A DNA stretch of 64,000 nucleotides from Nocardia paucivorans NBRC 100373 (GTDB lineage: Bacteria > Actinomycetota > Actinomycetes > Mycobacteriales > Mycobacteriaceae). Positions within the stretch are counted from its first letter, which is position 1. Every line of letters starts with the position of its first letter. Location of the stretch: positions 80,246-144,245 of the forward strand of contig NZ_BAGE01000128.1 in NCBI RefSeq assembly GCF_000308675.1. The letters are read 5' to 3'. This document shows positions 46,049-54,869 of this stretch, piece after piece. The translations under genes and the position numbers were made by a program. Below the pieces are notes generated by a model that saw only the letters and a program-made list of their open reading frames with translations, was not told where the DNA came from and searched no databases.

Positions 46049-47533
46049 TCAGCGGCGGGCGGCCTCGGTTTCGGCGAGAACCTTTTCCCTATGCCGGGCC
46101 CGCAGTGCGCTGTGGCGGGGGCTGCGCCGCACGATCAGGTAGGCGATGGCCAATACGGCGAACCAGACCGGCGTCACCAACAGGGCGGTCAATGTGTCGT
46201 TCTTCTGGGTGAGCGCCCAGATCAGGAAGACGAAGAACGCCAGCACGGCCCAGACCATGGGGACCCCACCGGGAAGTTTGAACGTCGACGCGGCATGCAG
46301 ATGCGGGCGCCGCCGGCGATATACCAGATAACTGGCCAGGATCATCGTCCAGACGAACATGAAGCACAGCGACGAGATGGTGGTGACCACGGTGAACGCC
46401 TCGACGATCGACTGTCCGGCGTAGAGCAGCACCACCCCGATCAGCAGGAATGCGCACGAGAAGCGCAGCGCGTTGGCCGGGACCCGGCGCGGGGACAGTT
46501 TCCCGAGCAGGGCGGGGGCGTCGCCCTCGCCGGCCAGGCCGTACACCATTCGGGAGGTCGAATAGATCCCCGAGTTCGCGCTGGATGTGGCGCTGGTCAG
46601 CACCACGAAGTTGACCACGCTCGCGGCAATACCGAGACCGGCGAGGGAGAACATCGCCACGAACGGGCTGGTGTCGGGGGAGACCTGGCGCCATGGCGTC
46701 ACCGCGCAGATCACGATCAGCGCGCCGACATAGAACAGCAGGACCCGGATCGGGATGGAGTTCACCGCGCGGGGCAGGGTGCGTTCCGGGTCCTTGGCCT
46801 CGGCGGCGGTGGTCCCCACCAGTTCGATTCCGACAAAGGCGAAGACCGCGATCTGGAATCCGGCCACGAAACCCATCGGACCGGTCGGGAAGAAACCCCC
46901 GTCGTTCCACAGATTGGTCAATGCGGCCGTACTCCCGCTGTCGCCGGTGAAGCCCGTGAGCACCATCACCAGCCCGGTCACGATCAGCGCGCCGATGGCG
47001 AGCACCTTGATCAGCGCGAACCAGAACTCGGTTTCGCCGAAGGCGCGCACCGTCGGCAGGTTCAACAGCAACAAAACGACAATGCAGGTCAAAGCGGGAA
47101 TCCACAGGGGTAGATCCGGCCACCAGTACGAGACATACCCGGCGATCGCCACCACATCGGCGATTCCGGTGACCACCCAGCAGAACCAGTAGGTCCAACC
47201 GGTGAAGAACCCGGCCCACGGCCCGAGTAGATCGCCGGCGAAATCACCGAACGATTTGTACTCCGGGTTCGACAGCAACAGTTCCCCCATCGCCCGCATG
47301 ACGAAGAAGAGGAAGAACCCGATGATCATGTAGACGAGGATCACCGAGGGCCCGGCCAGCGAGATCGTCTTACCCGAGCCCATGAACAGCCCGGTGCCGA
47401 TCGCCCCACCGATTGCGATCAGCTGGATGTGGCGGTTGGCCAGTTGACGGCTCAGCGCTTTCGGGCCGTCACCCTGGGGCTCCACCTCGGACGCCTTGTC
47501 CCCCGAGTCCCCGTCGCTTTGCAGCACCGCCAT
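46049..47533 (-). CDS. Amino-acid permease (APC family, CycA/GabP-like)
   Basis: A 494-residue transporter with 12 helices. ALSRQLANRHIQLIAIGGAIGTGLFMGSG is the APC N-terminal signature, and GVVLLYAGQSIVEAFTVVTTISSLCFMF and FVGIELVGTTAAEAKDPERTLPRAVNSIP are the AAT-subfamily motifs typical of CycA, GabP and AroP. Most similar in feel to D-serine/D-alanine/glycine carriers. GGAGGGAG lies before ATG 47533. Substrate assignment is only to subfamily level. Confidence 0.85.
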   Translation of the reverse strand: MAVLQSDGDSGDKASEVEPQGDGPKALSRQLANRHIQLIAIGGAIGTGLFMGSGKTISLAGPSVILVYMIIGFFLFFVMRAMGELLLSNPEYKSFGDFAGDLLGPWAGFFTGWTYWFCWVVTGIADVVAIAGYVSYWWPDLPLWIPALTCIVVLLLLNLPTVRAFGETEFWFALIKVLAIGALIVTGLVMVLTGFTGDSGSTAALTNLWNDGGFFPTGPMGFVAGFQIAVFAFVGIELVGTTAAEAKDPERTLPRAVNSIPIRVLLFYVGALIVICAVTPWRQVSPDTSPFVAMFSLAGLGIAASVVNFVVLTSATSSANSGIYSTSRMVYGLAGEGDAPALLGKLSPRRVPANALRFSCAFLLIGVVLLYAGQSIVEAFTVVTTISSLCFMFVWTMILASYLVYRRRRPHLHAASTFKLPGGVPMVWAVLAFFVFLIWALTQKNDTLTALLVTPVWFAVLAIAYLIVRRSPRHSALRARHREKVLAETEAARR

Positions 47534-47640
47534 AACTCTCCCTCCGGAACCAGGTCGCGCTTACGCCCATCCGACCATCGTTCGATGGATTCTTCGCGGG
47601 CGGGTGGGGCCATAGCCCGGCAACGCAGTCGACAGACTAA

Positions 47641-47967
47641 GCCTTCTTCGTTCTCTGCGCAGGCCAGGGGGTATGTCGGTATGGCGTCGATGCGCCATTT
47701 CTCGCCGATGAGCCCGGGGATAACAGCGTCCATCGGTACGAGGGTCGCTCCTCGAACAAGGGTGATTCGGAACACTCGGGAATGGATTGTCCGCATGGCC
47801 TGTGGCCCGCGGATCGGGCATGGTTCGTGGCCACCGAGATCGATCTGCCCTGGACCGGTGTGGCCGGCGGTGTGGAACTCATCGATGCGCCGAAGATGGA
47901 TCCGATACCGGACGTGGCGAATATCGATCCGGGTACGGGCCCGGGCTACTGGCGCGACGACTCCTGA
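47641..47967 (+). pseudogene. 3' remnant of an actinobacterial hypothetical gene
   Basis: One frame, open after a stop at 47638-47640, reads as protein-like sequence (RYGVDAPFLADEPGDNS, then PADRAWFVATEIDLPWTGVAG) to a stop at 47965-47967. It lacks any start codon before ATG 47782, which has no ribosome binding site. I see the 3' part of a gene whose 5' end is lost or frameshifted. A short protein from 47782 cannot be excluded. Confidence 0.35.
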
Positions 47968-48148
47968 CTCCCGGTCGGGGTGGTCACGAGGATCGGAAAT
48001 TCCATCGATCCGGAGGGGGCGACCGTAGCCGGCATCGGTTCTCGCGGCGGTCGCCATATTGTACCGGCGGCGAGGAAATCGCCGGGTTTGACATTTCTCT
48101 TACCGGGAATTGCGGAAGCGTATTGCTCCTCGACCCATGGGAATTGCC

Positions 48149-48523
48149 ATGCTCATCATTCTCGGACTTGTCGTCACCGTCGCGGCCGTCGCGGCGGGTG
48201 TCGCCGGTGTCGCGGTCAATACCAGCGAGATCAACCAATTGGACAGTGAATTCTCGGTTTTCGACTACACCTTCGCCGGAACCACCGGTGAACTCTTTAT
48301 CATCGGCCTCATCGTCGGTGTGGTCGGAGGCCTGGGAGTGAGCATGTTGTTCGCCGGTGTTCGACGGTCCACTCGTAAGAGGGTGGAGACCCGGCGGGAT
48401 CTCGCGAACCAGCAGGAGCCCGTGGCAGCGGGTACCGGTACGCGCGAGCCGGTGTGGTCGATGAACCGTTTCCTGCGTAGGTCGAACAAGGGCACGCCGC
48501 GCGGCGCGGCCACGGCCGAATAG
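48149..48523 (+). CDS. Small two-helix membrane protein
   Basis: About 124 residues from ATG 48149; ATG 48137 is an alternative. Two membrane helices (LIILGLVVTVAAVAAGVAGVAV and FIIGLIVGVVGGLGVSMLFAGV) flank a short outside loop. The C-terminal 50 residues are basic (RRSTRKRVETRRDLANQQE). The pattern resembles small LapA-like or DUF proteins next to DUF6131 genes. Function unknown. A ribosome binding site is not obvious. Confidence 0.65.
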   Translation: MLIILGLVVTVAAVAAGVAGVAVNTSEINQLDSEFSVFDYTFAGTTGELFIIGLIVGVVGGLGVSMLFAGVRRSTRKRVETRRDLANQQEPVAAGTGTREPVWSMNRFLRRSNKGTPRGAATAE

Positions 48524-48558
48524 AACCGGCCGGATATCGAATAAGGAGAAAACTCGTC

Positions 48559-48714
48559 ATGATCGTCCTCGGACTCGTGCTGCTCGTCGTCGGCTATCTG
48601 CTCCATATCGGATTGCTCACCACCGTCGGTGTCATCCTGCTCCTCATCGGCGCGGTATTGGCCGTAGCCGGAGCGGCGGGCCGCCCGATCGCCGGCCGCC
48701 GGCACTATTTCTGA
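48559..48714 (+). CDS. 51-residue hydrophobic protein (DUF6131-like)
   Basis: Short gene with AAGGAG ten bases before ATG 48559. The protein is almost entirely two hydrophobic helices separated by a Gly/Leu turn (MIVLGLVLLVVGYLLHIG, then LLTTVGVILLLIGAVLAVAG) and ends in a basic tail GRPIAGRRHYF. This matches the tiny DUF6131 membrane proteins of actinobacteria. It follows the two-helix protein by 35 bases; probably one transcript. Confidence 0.8.
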   Translation: MIVLGLVLLVVGYLLHIGLLTTVGVILLLIGAVLAVAGAAGRPIAGRRHYF

Positions 48715-48892
48715 CCCGTGAGCGACCTGCGGCGGTGTGGCGGCTCTTCGCGAGCCCCCGCACCGCCGTGGGCTGTCCCGCCCCATTCGTTTGGATTCAC
48801 CGGCCGCCCTCGGCGGCTTTCGTGGTGACGATTCGGTTTTCACGAAGCGGGTATGCCCGCACCAGGCAATTTGCCCTATCGAAGGAGAGAAT

Positions 48893-49333
48893 ATGTCGCA
48901 TCACACCCGCAGAACTCGTTTCGCCCTGCTCACGGCCGCCCTGGTGGTGGGTGCTGTTGCGACAGGTTGCTCCGATAACGACGACAACGGCTCCGCGGCG
49001 TCGCCGACCACCACTCTTCTCCCGACCGGCACCACGGGCCCGGAGGCGGAAGACGACACCGTCACCCCCGAGGCGGCCCGGCAATTGTGCGACATGATCG
49101 GCACCGAGATCGACAATTGGCAGAATCAGGGCTCCATCGTGGCCCGGGTCGGTTTCAACGGCACGGTGCAGAACTGGGCGGCCCGCAACAATGGCCTCAA
49201 CGACGAGGTTCTCACCGACAAGTCCGTTGTCGACACCGTCACCACCCAGACCTGTCCGGATATCCGCGAGCGAGCGCTCGGGGCACTCGATGTACCCGAC
49301 CTGGCTTCGGCCCTGGTCGGTTTCGGCGGCTGA
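48893..49333 (+). CDS. Secreted lipoprotein of unknown function
   Basis: A 146-residue protein. ATG 48893 has GAAGGAGAG upstream. The signal peptide ends in the lipobox VGAVATGC (Cys27), followed by a low-complexity Asp/Ser/Thr linker and a small helical domain (ARQLCDMIGTEIDNWQNQG, then TCPDIRERALGALDVPDLA). Two Cys could form a disulfide. This layout is common among mycobacterial and nocardial lipoproteins. No known domain. Confidence 0.8.
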   Translation: MSHHTRRTRFALLTAALVVGAVATGCSDNDDNGSAASPTTTLLPTGTTGPEAEDDTVTPEAARQLCDMIGTEIDNWQNQGSIVARVGFNGTVQNWAARNNGLNDEVLTDKSVVDTVTTQTCPDIRERALGALDVPDLASALVGFGG

Positions 49334-50106
49334 CCACAGCGCCGGCCGGGAATGCCCGGTCGGCCGGCGGTAATCGGTTGCTCGGCAGCGGGTTCGGGAA
49401 TCGGCTTTCGCACCGGATTTCCGCTTCGGCCACTTCCGCGCAGTGCGCCTCCGGGAGACCGGAACCGGATTTTCCTTCGGACCCTGAGGGGCGCAATCGA
49501 TTCGAATGCATTCGCCGGCCATTTTCGCCGACCTTCCGCAACTTCTCCGAGTATCGACCACACGTGAGGTGCCCCGACAGAGCCCGGTGACGATATCGGC
49601 ACCGGGCCGTCATTGTCGAATTGCTCGATAACTCTTCCCCGTCAATGTATTTCGATCGGCGTCAATGTATTTCGATCGGCGACCCGGGGCATCCATCGAT
49701 CGATCACGTCGTCTCGGCGGGGGTGCCCCCTCGACTCGGTCGATTCGGAGCCCTCGCCGGTGGGTGGATTACGTGCCGGTTCGCATAACCTTCGCCCACC
49801 AATCCGCCAATGGGCTGGGATCCGGCCAGATGGCCTCCGGTTCCGGATCGGAAGCGCCCTTGTGCTCCAACCTGGACTGGTCGGCGTTCATGAATGCTGT
49901 CATTGTCGATCGTCTCCCCAATCGGTCCCGGTATCGTCACCGGTCGCGATGCGGATTCCCCGGCAGGTCGAGGATAAACAGTCGGCGTGTCGCGAAGAGG
50001 CGTGACCGGTGTCTCGCCGCCCACTCGGCTCACCGGCGAGCGCCCATGCGGTCGATATGCCTCGTGTCCGTTGGTTCCCGGTAGGTCGAAAGAGGATGCG
50101 GCCGAA
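49334..50106. other. 773-bp gap without a convincing gene
   Basis: Frames here are shadows without ribosome binding sites. The only structure is a tandem 20-bp duplication at 49641-49680. It lies between a lipoprotein gene and the 3' end of the minus-strand MFS gene. Confidence 0.4.
49641..49680. repeat. Perfect tandem duplication, 20-bp unit twice
   Basis: The unit GTCAATGTATTTCGATCGGC occurs at 49641-49660 and again, base for base, at 49661-49680, in an intergenic region. It could be a replication-slippage duplication or two binding half-sites; no gene uses it obviously. Confidence 0.9.
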
Positions 50107-51372
50107 TCAGTTCCAGGAGTCCTCGAGCATACGCGGTTTACAGGCCTGCCAGGCACCGATGAGCATGACGAACACGGTGACGCCGAGGAAGGCGAACGGG
50201 AGCTCCCAGGCGTCGGTCGAGGAGTGCAACAGTCCGAACAGCAGCGGGCCGATACAGGCGACGGTGTAGCCGATGCCCTGGGTGAAGCCCGACAGGGCGG
50301 CGGAACCGGCGGCGGTCCGGGTGCGCAGATTGATCAGCGTCAGCGCCATCGGGAAGGTCGACGGTCCCAAACCGGTCAGGAGCACCCAGATCAGCGGGGC
50401 GCTCATCGGTGCCCACAGCAGTCCGGCGAAGCCGATGAAATAGCAGACGGCGCAGCCGAGCGCGACCGGGAACGGATTTGTGACACGACCGACGATCAGC
50501 GGTGAGGTCAAGGCGGCGACCAGGCCGATCAGGGCGAAGACACCGACCATGGTGCCACCGAACGAGGCGCTCGCTCCCGCGTCGGTGAAGATCGTCGGCA
50601 GCCAGGTGAAGATCGAGTAGGTGGTCAGGGAGGTCATACCGAACATGACGGCCATTCCCCAGGCCACCGGCGAACGCCGGACCTTGCCGGTCGGCCGCTC
50701 GTGTCCGGGTAACGCGGTGGTGTCGGTTTCGGCGCGACCGCGGCGAGCGCGCAATACACCCCACCACGGCAGAGCGGCGGCGAAACCGATCAAGGCCCAC
50801 AGGCCGAGTGAGATGCGCCAGCCGTGGGCGTCGGCAATCGGCACGGCGACCAGGGCCGGTATCACGGTGCCCAGCTGCACCATCACGATGTAGGCGGAAC
50901 TCAGCAGCGCCAACCGGTCCGGGAAATATCGTTTCACCAGCGGCGGGATCACCACATTGCCGATACCCATGCCGGTCAGGGCCAGTGCGGAGAAGGTCAA
51001 CAGTTCCCAGGTGTCCGGCACCACCGCGCGAGCGGCGGAGCCCGCACCGGTCATGAGCATCGCGGTCAGGGCGGTTCTCTCCAGACCGAGTCGCCGCACG
51101 AAGATCGGGGTCAGCAGTCCGGCGAGGGCGAACATGGCGGTCGGGATCATGCCGAAGACGCCTACGACGGCGGTGGAATAGCCGATCTCCGCGCCGATCC
51201 GGGTGGCCAGCGGGGTGAAGGCGGTGACGGCGATGCGCAGAGTGAACGCGGATGCGATGATCGCGGCGAGGACCAGGATGCGGCCCTCGGTGAATCGGCG
51301 CTTTCGCTCGAGTTCGTCGGCGATCGGTAGGCGAGCGGAGGGAGGGGTCGTTTCGTCATGCGCCAGGGTCAC
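50107..51372 (-). CDS. MFS transporter, cyanate/nitroimidazole permease (CynX/NimT) type
   Basis: A 421-residue major facilitator with 12 helices. RIAVTAFTPLATRIGAEIGYSTAVVGVFGMIPTAMFALAG and LTGMGIGNVVIPPLVKRYFPDRLALLSSAY are the CynX/NimT subfamily motifs. GTG 51372 is used; no strong ribosome binding site, and the longer frame upstream looks non-coding. Substrate unknown: relatives transport cyanate or nitroimidazoles, or are sugar or drug carriers. Confidence 0.8.
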   Translation of the reverse strand: MTLAHDETTPPSARLPIADELERKRRFTEGRILVLAAIIASAFTLRIAVTAFTPLATRIGAEIGYSTAVVGVFGMIPTAMFALAGLLTPIFVRRLGLERTALTAMLMTGAGSAARAVVPDTWELLTFSALALTGMGIGNVVIPPLVKRYFPDRLALLSSAYIVMVQLGTVIPALVAVPIADAHGWRISLGLWALIGFAAALPWWGVLRARRGRAETDTTALPGHERPTGKVRRSPVAWGMAVMFGMTSLTTYSIFTWLPTIFTDAGASASFGGTMVGVFALIGLVAALTSPLIVGRVTNPFPVALGCAVCYFIGFAGLLWAPMSAPLIWVLLTGLGPSTFPMALTLINLRTRTAAGSAALSGFTQGIGYTVACIGPLLFGLLHSSTDAWELPFAFLGVTVFVMLIGAWQACKPRMLEDSWN

Positions 51373-51564
51373 CGAGGAATCATAGGATGAATAGCGAATA
51401 GTGGAAAAAGTTATGAGATGCGTTACATACGAGCGTCTCGGTATCGGATCCGTTGAACGCCCGCTCATCCCGTTTGACCGCTGAGGGGAGGGGAACGCGC
51501 GGTCCGCGACCGCGATTCCGGGCGAGGCAGCAGGAATCGATCCGAAAACCGAGGAGAACAAACC

Positions 51565-52380
51565 ATGAGCTACCGAACCGCGGCATCCGCTCTTTTGCTG
51601 GCCGTCATCTGCTCCACCGCGATACCCGCGCCGGCCACTGCGCAGCCGAGCCTCGAACAGGGCATCCCGGTAGCACCGCTGGACGACGTACCCCCGCGCA
51701 CCGCCCTGTCCCTGCGCACTCCGATCGGGATCGCGTGGGGTACGGGCAACGAGAACGAACCACGTAGCGCGCTATCGATATCCAAGCTCTACCTGGCCGA
51801 CTACGCCCTCCGTCACGGTGACGGTTCCGCCGAGGACCGCGCCAACGCCGAACGGATGATCCGCTACTCCGACGATGCCGCCGCGGATGCCATCGAGACC
51901 AAGTACCCGCAGGCCATCGCCGCGATCGCCGCCGAGTACGGTCTGGAGCAGACACGTCCCGGCAGTGGCGGGTGGGGCACCTCCGTCACCAGCACCGCCG
52001 ATATCGCCGATTTCCTCACCGCCAAACAAACCACCGACCCTGCATCCCCCATTCTCGGTTGGATGGCCACTGCGGCGCCGACCGCCGCCGACGGCACTCG
52101 ACAGGATTGGGGTACCGCCCAACTTCCCGGTGTCCAGGGCACCAAATGGGGCTGGTCCGATATGGCACCACCGGAGGTTGCCTCGGCGTCCTTCGGCCCC
52201 GGCTTCACAGTGGCCGCGCACACCCGCGGTGGTCCGGCGGACCAAACCGCCGATGTGCTGGGCGCATTGTCGGCGGCGATCCCCGAGGCCTGGGGCGTTT
52301 CTCCCGACGCATCCGGCGGCCCGGATATCACCCCCACCGGTGATCACCTCCGGACCCCGACGGTGGGAACGACCCGGTAG
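51565..52380 (+). CDS. Secreted class A beta-lactamase-like protein with degenerate motifs
   Basis: A 271-residue exported protein. Signal peptide MSYRTAASALLLAVICSTAIPAPATA. The mature part carries S71-I-S-K74 (the SxxK of serine beta-lactamases and PBPs), then S102-D-D104 where SDN is usual, and GTKWGWSD in place of KTG. So the fold is penicillin-recognising, but the second and third motifs are altered and true beta-lactamase activity is doubtful. Possibly a Nocardia/mycobacterial cell-wall-associated homologue. It runs toward the penicillin-binding lipoprotein gene on the other strand, ten bases away. Confidence 0.75.
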   Translation: MSYRTAASALLLAVICSTAIPAPATAQPSLEQGIPVAPLDDVPPRTALSLRTPIGIAWGTGNENEPRSALSISKLYLADYALRHGDGSAEDRANAERMIRYSDDAAADAIETKYPQAIAAIAAEYGLEQTRPGSGGWGTSVTSTADIADFLTAKQTTDPASPILGWMATAAPTAADGTRQDWGTAQLPGVQGTKWGWSDMAPPEVASASFGPGFTVAAHTRGGPADQTADVLGALSAAIPEAWGVSPDASGGPDITPTGDHLRTPTVGTTR

Positions 52381-52388
52381 GGCCGAGG

Positions 52389-54140
52389 CTATCGGTTTGC
52401 TCGCAGCATCCGGCCCGCGGCCGCCACGGCGGGCCCCGAACTACCCGCGTCGGCGACGAAGACCGCGAACGCCAGATCGTCCCGGATTCCCACGAACCAG
52501 CCATGCGCGGTGCTGTTGTCGCCGTACTCGGCGGTTCCGGTCTTGCCGAGCAGACCGGGGATATCGGCCAGTTGCGTGGCCGTTCCCGCCGTGATGGTTT
52601 CGCGCATCATGGTTTTCAGCCGGTCGGTCACCGCGGCGGGCAGCGGCCGCGGGGTGGTATCGGGTGTGCCCGGCGAGCCGGACACCAGCACCGGCGCCGG
52701 GGTGGAGCCGTGCGCGATCGACGCGGCGACCAGTGCCATACCGAACGGGGACGCGGTCACCCGGCCCTGCCCGATACCGGCCTCCACCCGTTGCGCCGCG
52801 TTCTGCGCGACGGGCACGCTACCGGTGACCGTGGTCAGGCCCGGTGTCACGTAGTCGACGCCGAGACCGAGGCGTTCGGCGGTGGCGGTCAGCGCCTGCG
52901 CCGGCAGTCGGACGGCGAGTTCGGCCATGGTGGTGTTGCAGGAGCGGGCGAATGCCGTGTGCAACGGCACCTGCCCCAGATCGAAATTGTCGTCATTGGG
53001 GATGCGGCGGCCCTCGATATCGGCCACACCGGGGCAGGGCAGCACGGTATCGGGGGTGGCGAGTCCCGCGTCCAGCGCCGCGGCGGTGGTGACGGTTTTG
53101 AAGGTGGAACCGGGGGGATACAACCCCGTAAGCGCGATCGGGCCCTCGGCGTCGGCGGCCGGATTCTGGGCCATGGCGACGATCTCGCCGGTGGAGGGTC
53201 GCACGGCCACGATCGCCGCGGGCCGTTCCACCGGGTCGAGCGCCGCCTCCGCCGCACGCTGCAGGTCGATATCGATGGTGGATCGGATATCGTCGGTCGG
53301 TCGCGGCTCCTGACCGGCGATGCGCCGGGTACCCTCGGCGCTTCGGGCGCGCACCGCCCAGCCCGCCGCCTCGTCGGCCTGCCGCTGCCACAATTCGCCC
53401 AGGCCGGACAGAATCGGACCGGACATCGCCTTGTCGGTGGTCAGTAGCCGCTTCTGCGGGACGAGCGTGACGCCGCGAGTGGTGGTGAGAGCCGAGCGAA
53501 TCGGTGCGATATCGGATTCACGTAGGGCGATCGCCGTCACCGGCGTGCCCTGGGCCGCGGCCAACTCGGCATCGAGTGTGGCGGTGGTGATGTCCGGTGC
53601 CATCGGTGCGAGCAATCCGGCCGTAGTAGCGGTATCGGCTCCCGGGGCGAGTTGGACCAGGGTCACCACTTGTTCGGTCATCAATTCCCCGCCCGCCGCG
53701 TCGAGGACACGCGCGGGTTCCGGGTACACCGACGCGTAGGACAGCGGACCGATATCGAGACCGGGCGCGAGGGTGGTCGGGTTCCAATGGATCTTCCGAC
53801 CCCCGTCGGTTTCCACGGTGGTGCCGGTGGTGGTGTATTTCCATTCCGCCCGGCCCTCGGGGCCCAGCTTCCAGGTCGCGTCGAGGGTGAAGGTGTCGTT
53901 CTCGACATCGGTGACCGTGAAGGTCCGCTCGGTACCCAGGCCTTCGTCGAGCGTGCCGATGGTCTCGCTCGCCCGAGCGGGATGGTCGGTGAGCGCCGCC
54001 GCGGCACTGACATCGTCGCTGTTGAGCGCGGCGACGAAACGGTCGGCGATGGTCTCGGGTTCGGACGACTCGGAGGAGCAGCCGGCCAGAACCAACCCGA
54101 GAGCGGCCGACAGGACGAGTATCTTCCGATCGATGCGCAC
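52389..54140 (-). CDS. Penicillin-binding lipoprotein (class B PBP, Rv2864c-like)
   Basis: A 583-residue lipoprotein. Lipobox ALGLVLAGC (Cys21). An NTF2-like/MecR N-terminal domain (ETIADRFVAALNSDDVSAAAALT) is followed by a dimerisation region and the transpeptidase domain: S345-T-F-K348 (PPGSTFKTVTT), SCN (FARSCNTTMAEL) and KTG (LLGKTGTAEYGD). These are intact, so it is a probable D,D-transpeptidase for peptidoglycan crosslinking, homologous to PBP-lipo of M. tuberculosis. Start at ATG 54140 begins the signal peptide. Confidence 0.9.
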   Translation of the reverse strand: MRIDRKILVLSAALGLVLAGCSSESSEPETIADRFVAALNSDDVSAAAALTDHPARASETIGTLDEGLGTERTFTVTDVENDTFTLDATWKLGPEGRAEWKYTTTGTTVETDGGRKIHWNPTTLAPGLDIGPLSYASVYPEPARVLDAAGGELMTEQVVTLVQLAPGADTATTAGLLAPMAPDITTATLDAELAAAQGTPVTAIALRESDIAPIRSALTTTRGVTLVPQKRLLTTDKAMSGPILSGLGELWQRQADEAAGWAVRARSAEGTRRIAGQEPRPTDDIRSTIDIDLQRAAEAALDPVERPAAIVAVRPSTGEIVAMAQNPAADAEGPIALTGLYPPGSTFKTVTTAAALDAGLATPDTVLPCPGVADIEGRRIPNDDNFDLGQVPLHTAFARSCNTTMAELAVRLPAQALTATAERLGLGVDYVTPGLTTVTGSVPVAQNAAQRVEAGIGQGRVTASPFGMALVAASIAHGSTPAPVLVSGSPGTPDTTPRPLPAAVTDRLKTMMRETITAGTATQLADIPGLLGKTGTAEYGDNSTAHGWFVGIRDDLAFAVFVADAGSSGPAVAAAGRMLRANR

Positions 54141-54390
54141 CGCTTCGACTGTATGTCGGAACAGCGGGTTTCGTGCGTCTTCGGCCCCCGCGCGTCAGGG
54201 TGGGCAGCCGGGTCGCGGATGTGCGTCGGTTGTCGCCGGGGCAGGCGGGACATCCGTGTGGTTGCGGCCTGTTTGTGCCGGCGCGTCCCGGGTAGCCGCC
54301 CGATGTACCGAAGCCGGCCGTCCGTCCGGGTCCGTCCGTCGAAACCGACGGCGGGCGGGTCCGGCGGACCGAGAACGAACGAGGTTGTTC

Positions 54391-54852
54391 ATGAGTACTG
54401 TCACCGCTTCGACCGATGTCAAGGTGCCGATTCACACCGCCTACAACCAGTGGACCCAGTTCGAGTCGTTCCCGCAGTTCATGGAAGGTGTCGAGCGTGT
54501 CAAGCAGGTCGATGACACCCATACGCACTGGACGGTCAAGATCGGCCCGACGGAGCGGGAGTTCGACGCCACGATCACCGAGCAGCATCCCGACGAACGG
54601 GTGGCGTGGCGTTCCGACAGCGGCCCGGAGCATGCGGGGGTGGTGACATTTCACCGCCTCGACGACACGACCACCCGGGTTACCACTCAGATGGATATCG
54701 ATCCGGAGGGTTTCCTCGAGAACATCGCCGACAAGACGGGCATGCTGGACCACCGGGTGAAAGGCGATCTCGCGCGTTTCAAGAAGTTCATCGAATCCCG
54801 GCCGCACGAGACCGGATCCTGGCGCGGCGATGTCCCGCGGCCGGGTAGCTGA
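54391..54852 (+). CDS. SRPBCC-family protein (polyketide cyclase/START-like)
   Basis: A 153-residue small alpha/beta protein. VTASTDVKVPIHTAYNQWTQFESFPQFMEGVERVKQVDD is the SRPBCC opening, and GVVTFHRLDDTTTRVTTQMDID and LENIADKTGMLDHRVKGDLARFKKFIE complete the helix-grip fold. These domains bind hydrophobic ligands or act as cyclases. ATG 54391. Common single-gene family in actinobacteria, often annotated 'cyclase'. Confidence 0.85.
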   Translation: MSTVTASTDVKVPIHTAYNQWTQFESFPQFMEGVERVKQVDDTHTHWTVKIGPTEREFDATITEQHPDERVAWRSDSGPEHAGVVTFHRLDDTTTRVTTQMDIDPEGFLENIADKTGMLDHRVKGDLARFKKFIESRPHETGSWRGDVPRPGS

Positions 54853-54869
54853 GGCCCATGCCCCTTCGT

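Noticed and set aside
46028..47113. 361-codon plus-strand frame opposite the permease
   Set aside because: Gly/Asp/Gln/His-rich shadow of a strong APC transporter gene.
52503..53447. 314-codon plus-strand frame opposite the penicillin-binding protein
   Set aside because: Gly/Arg/Asp-rich antisense frame without motifs.
54141..54390. Possible small gene between the penicillin-binding protein and the SRPBCC protein
   Set aside because: Frames are Arg/Pro-rich shadows without ribosome binding sites; likely the promoter region of both divergent genes.
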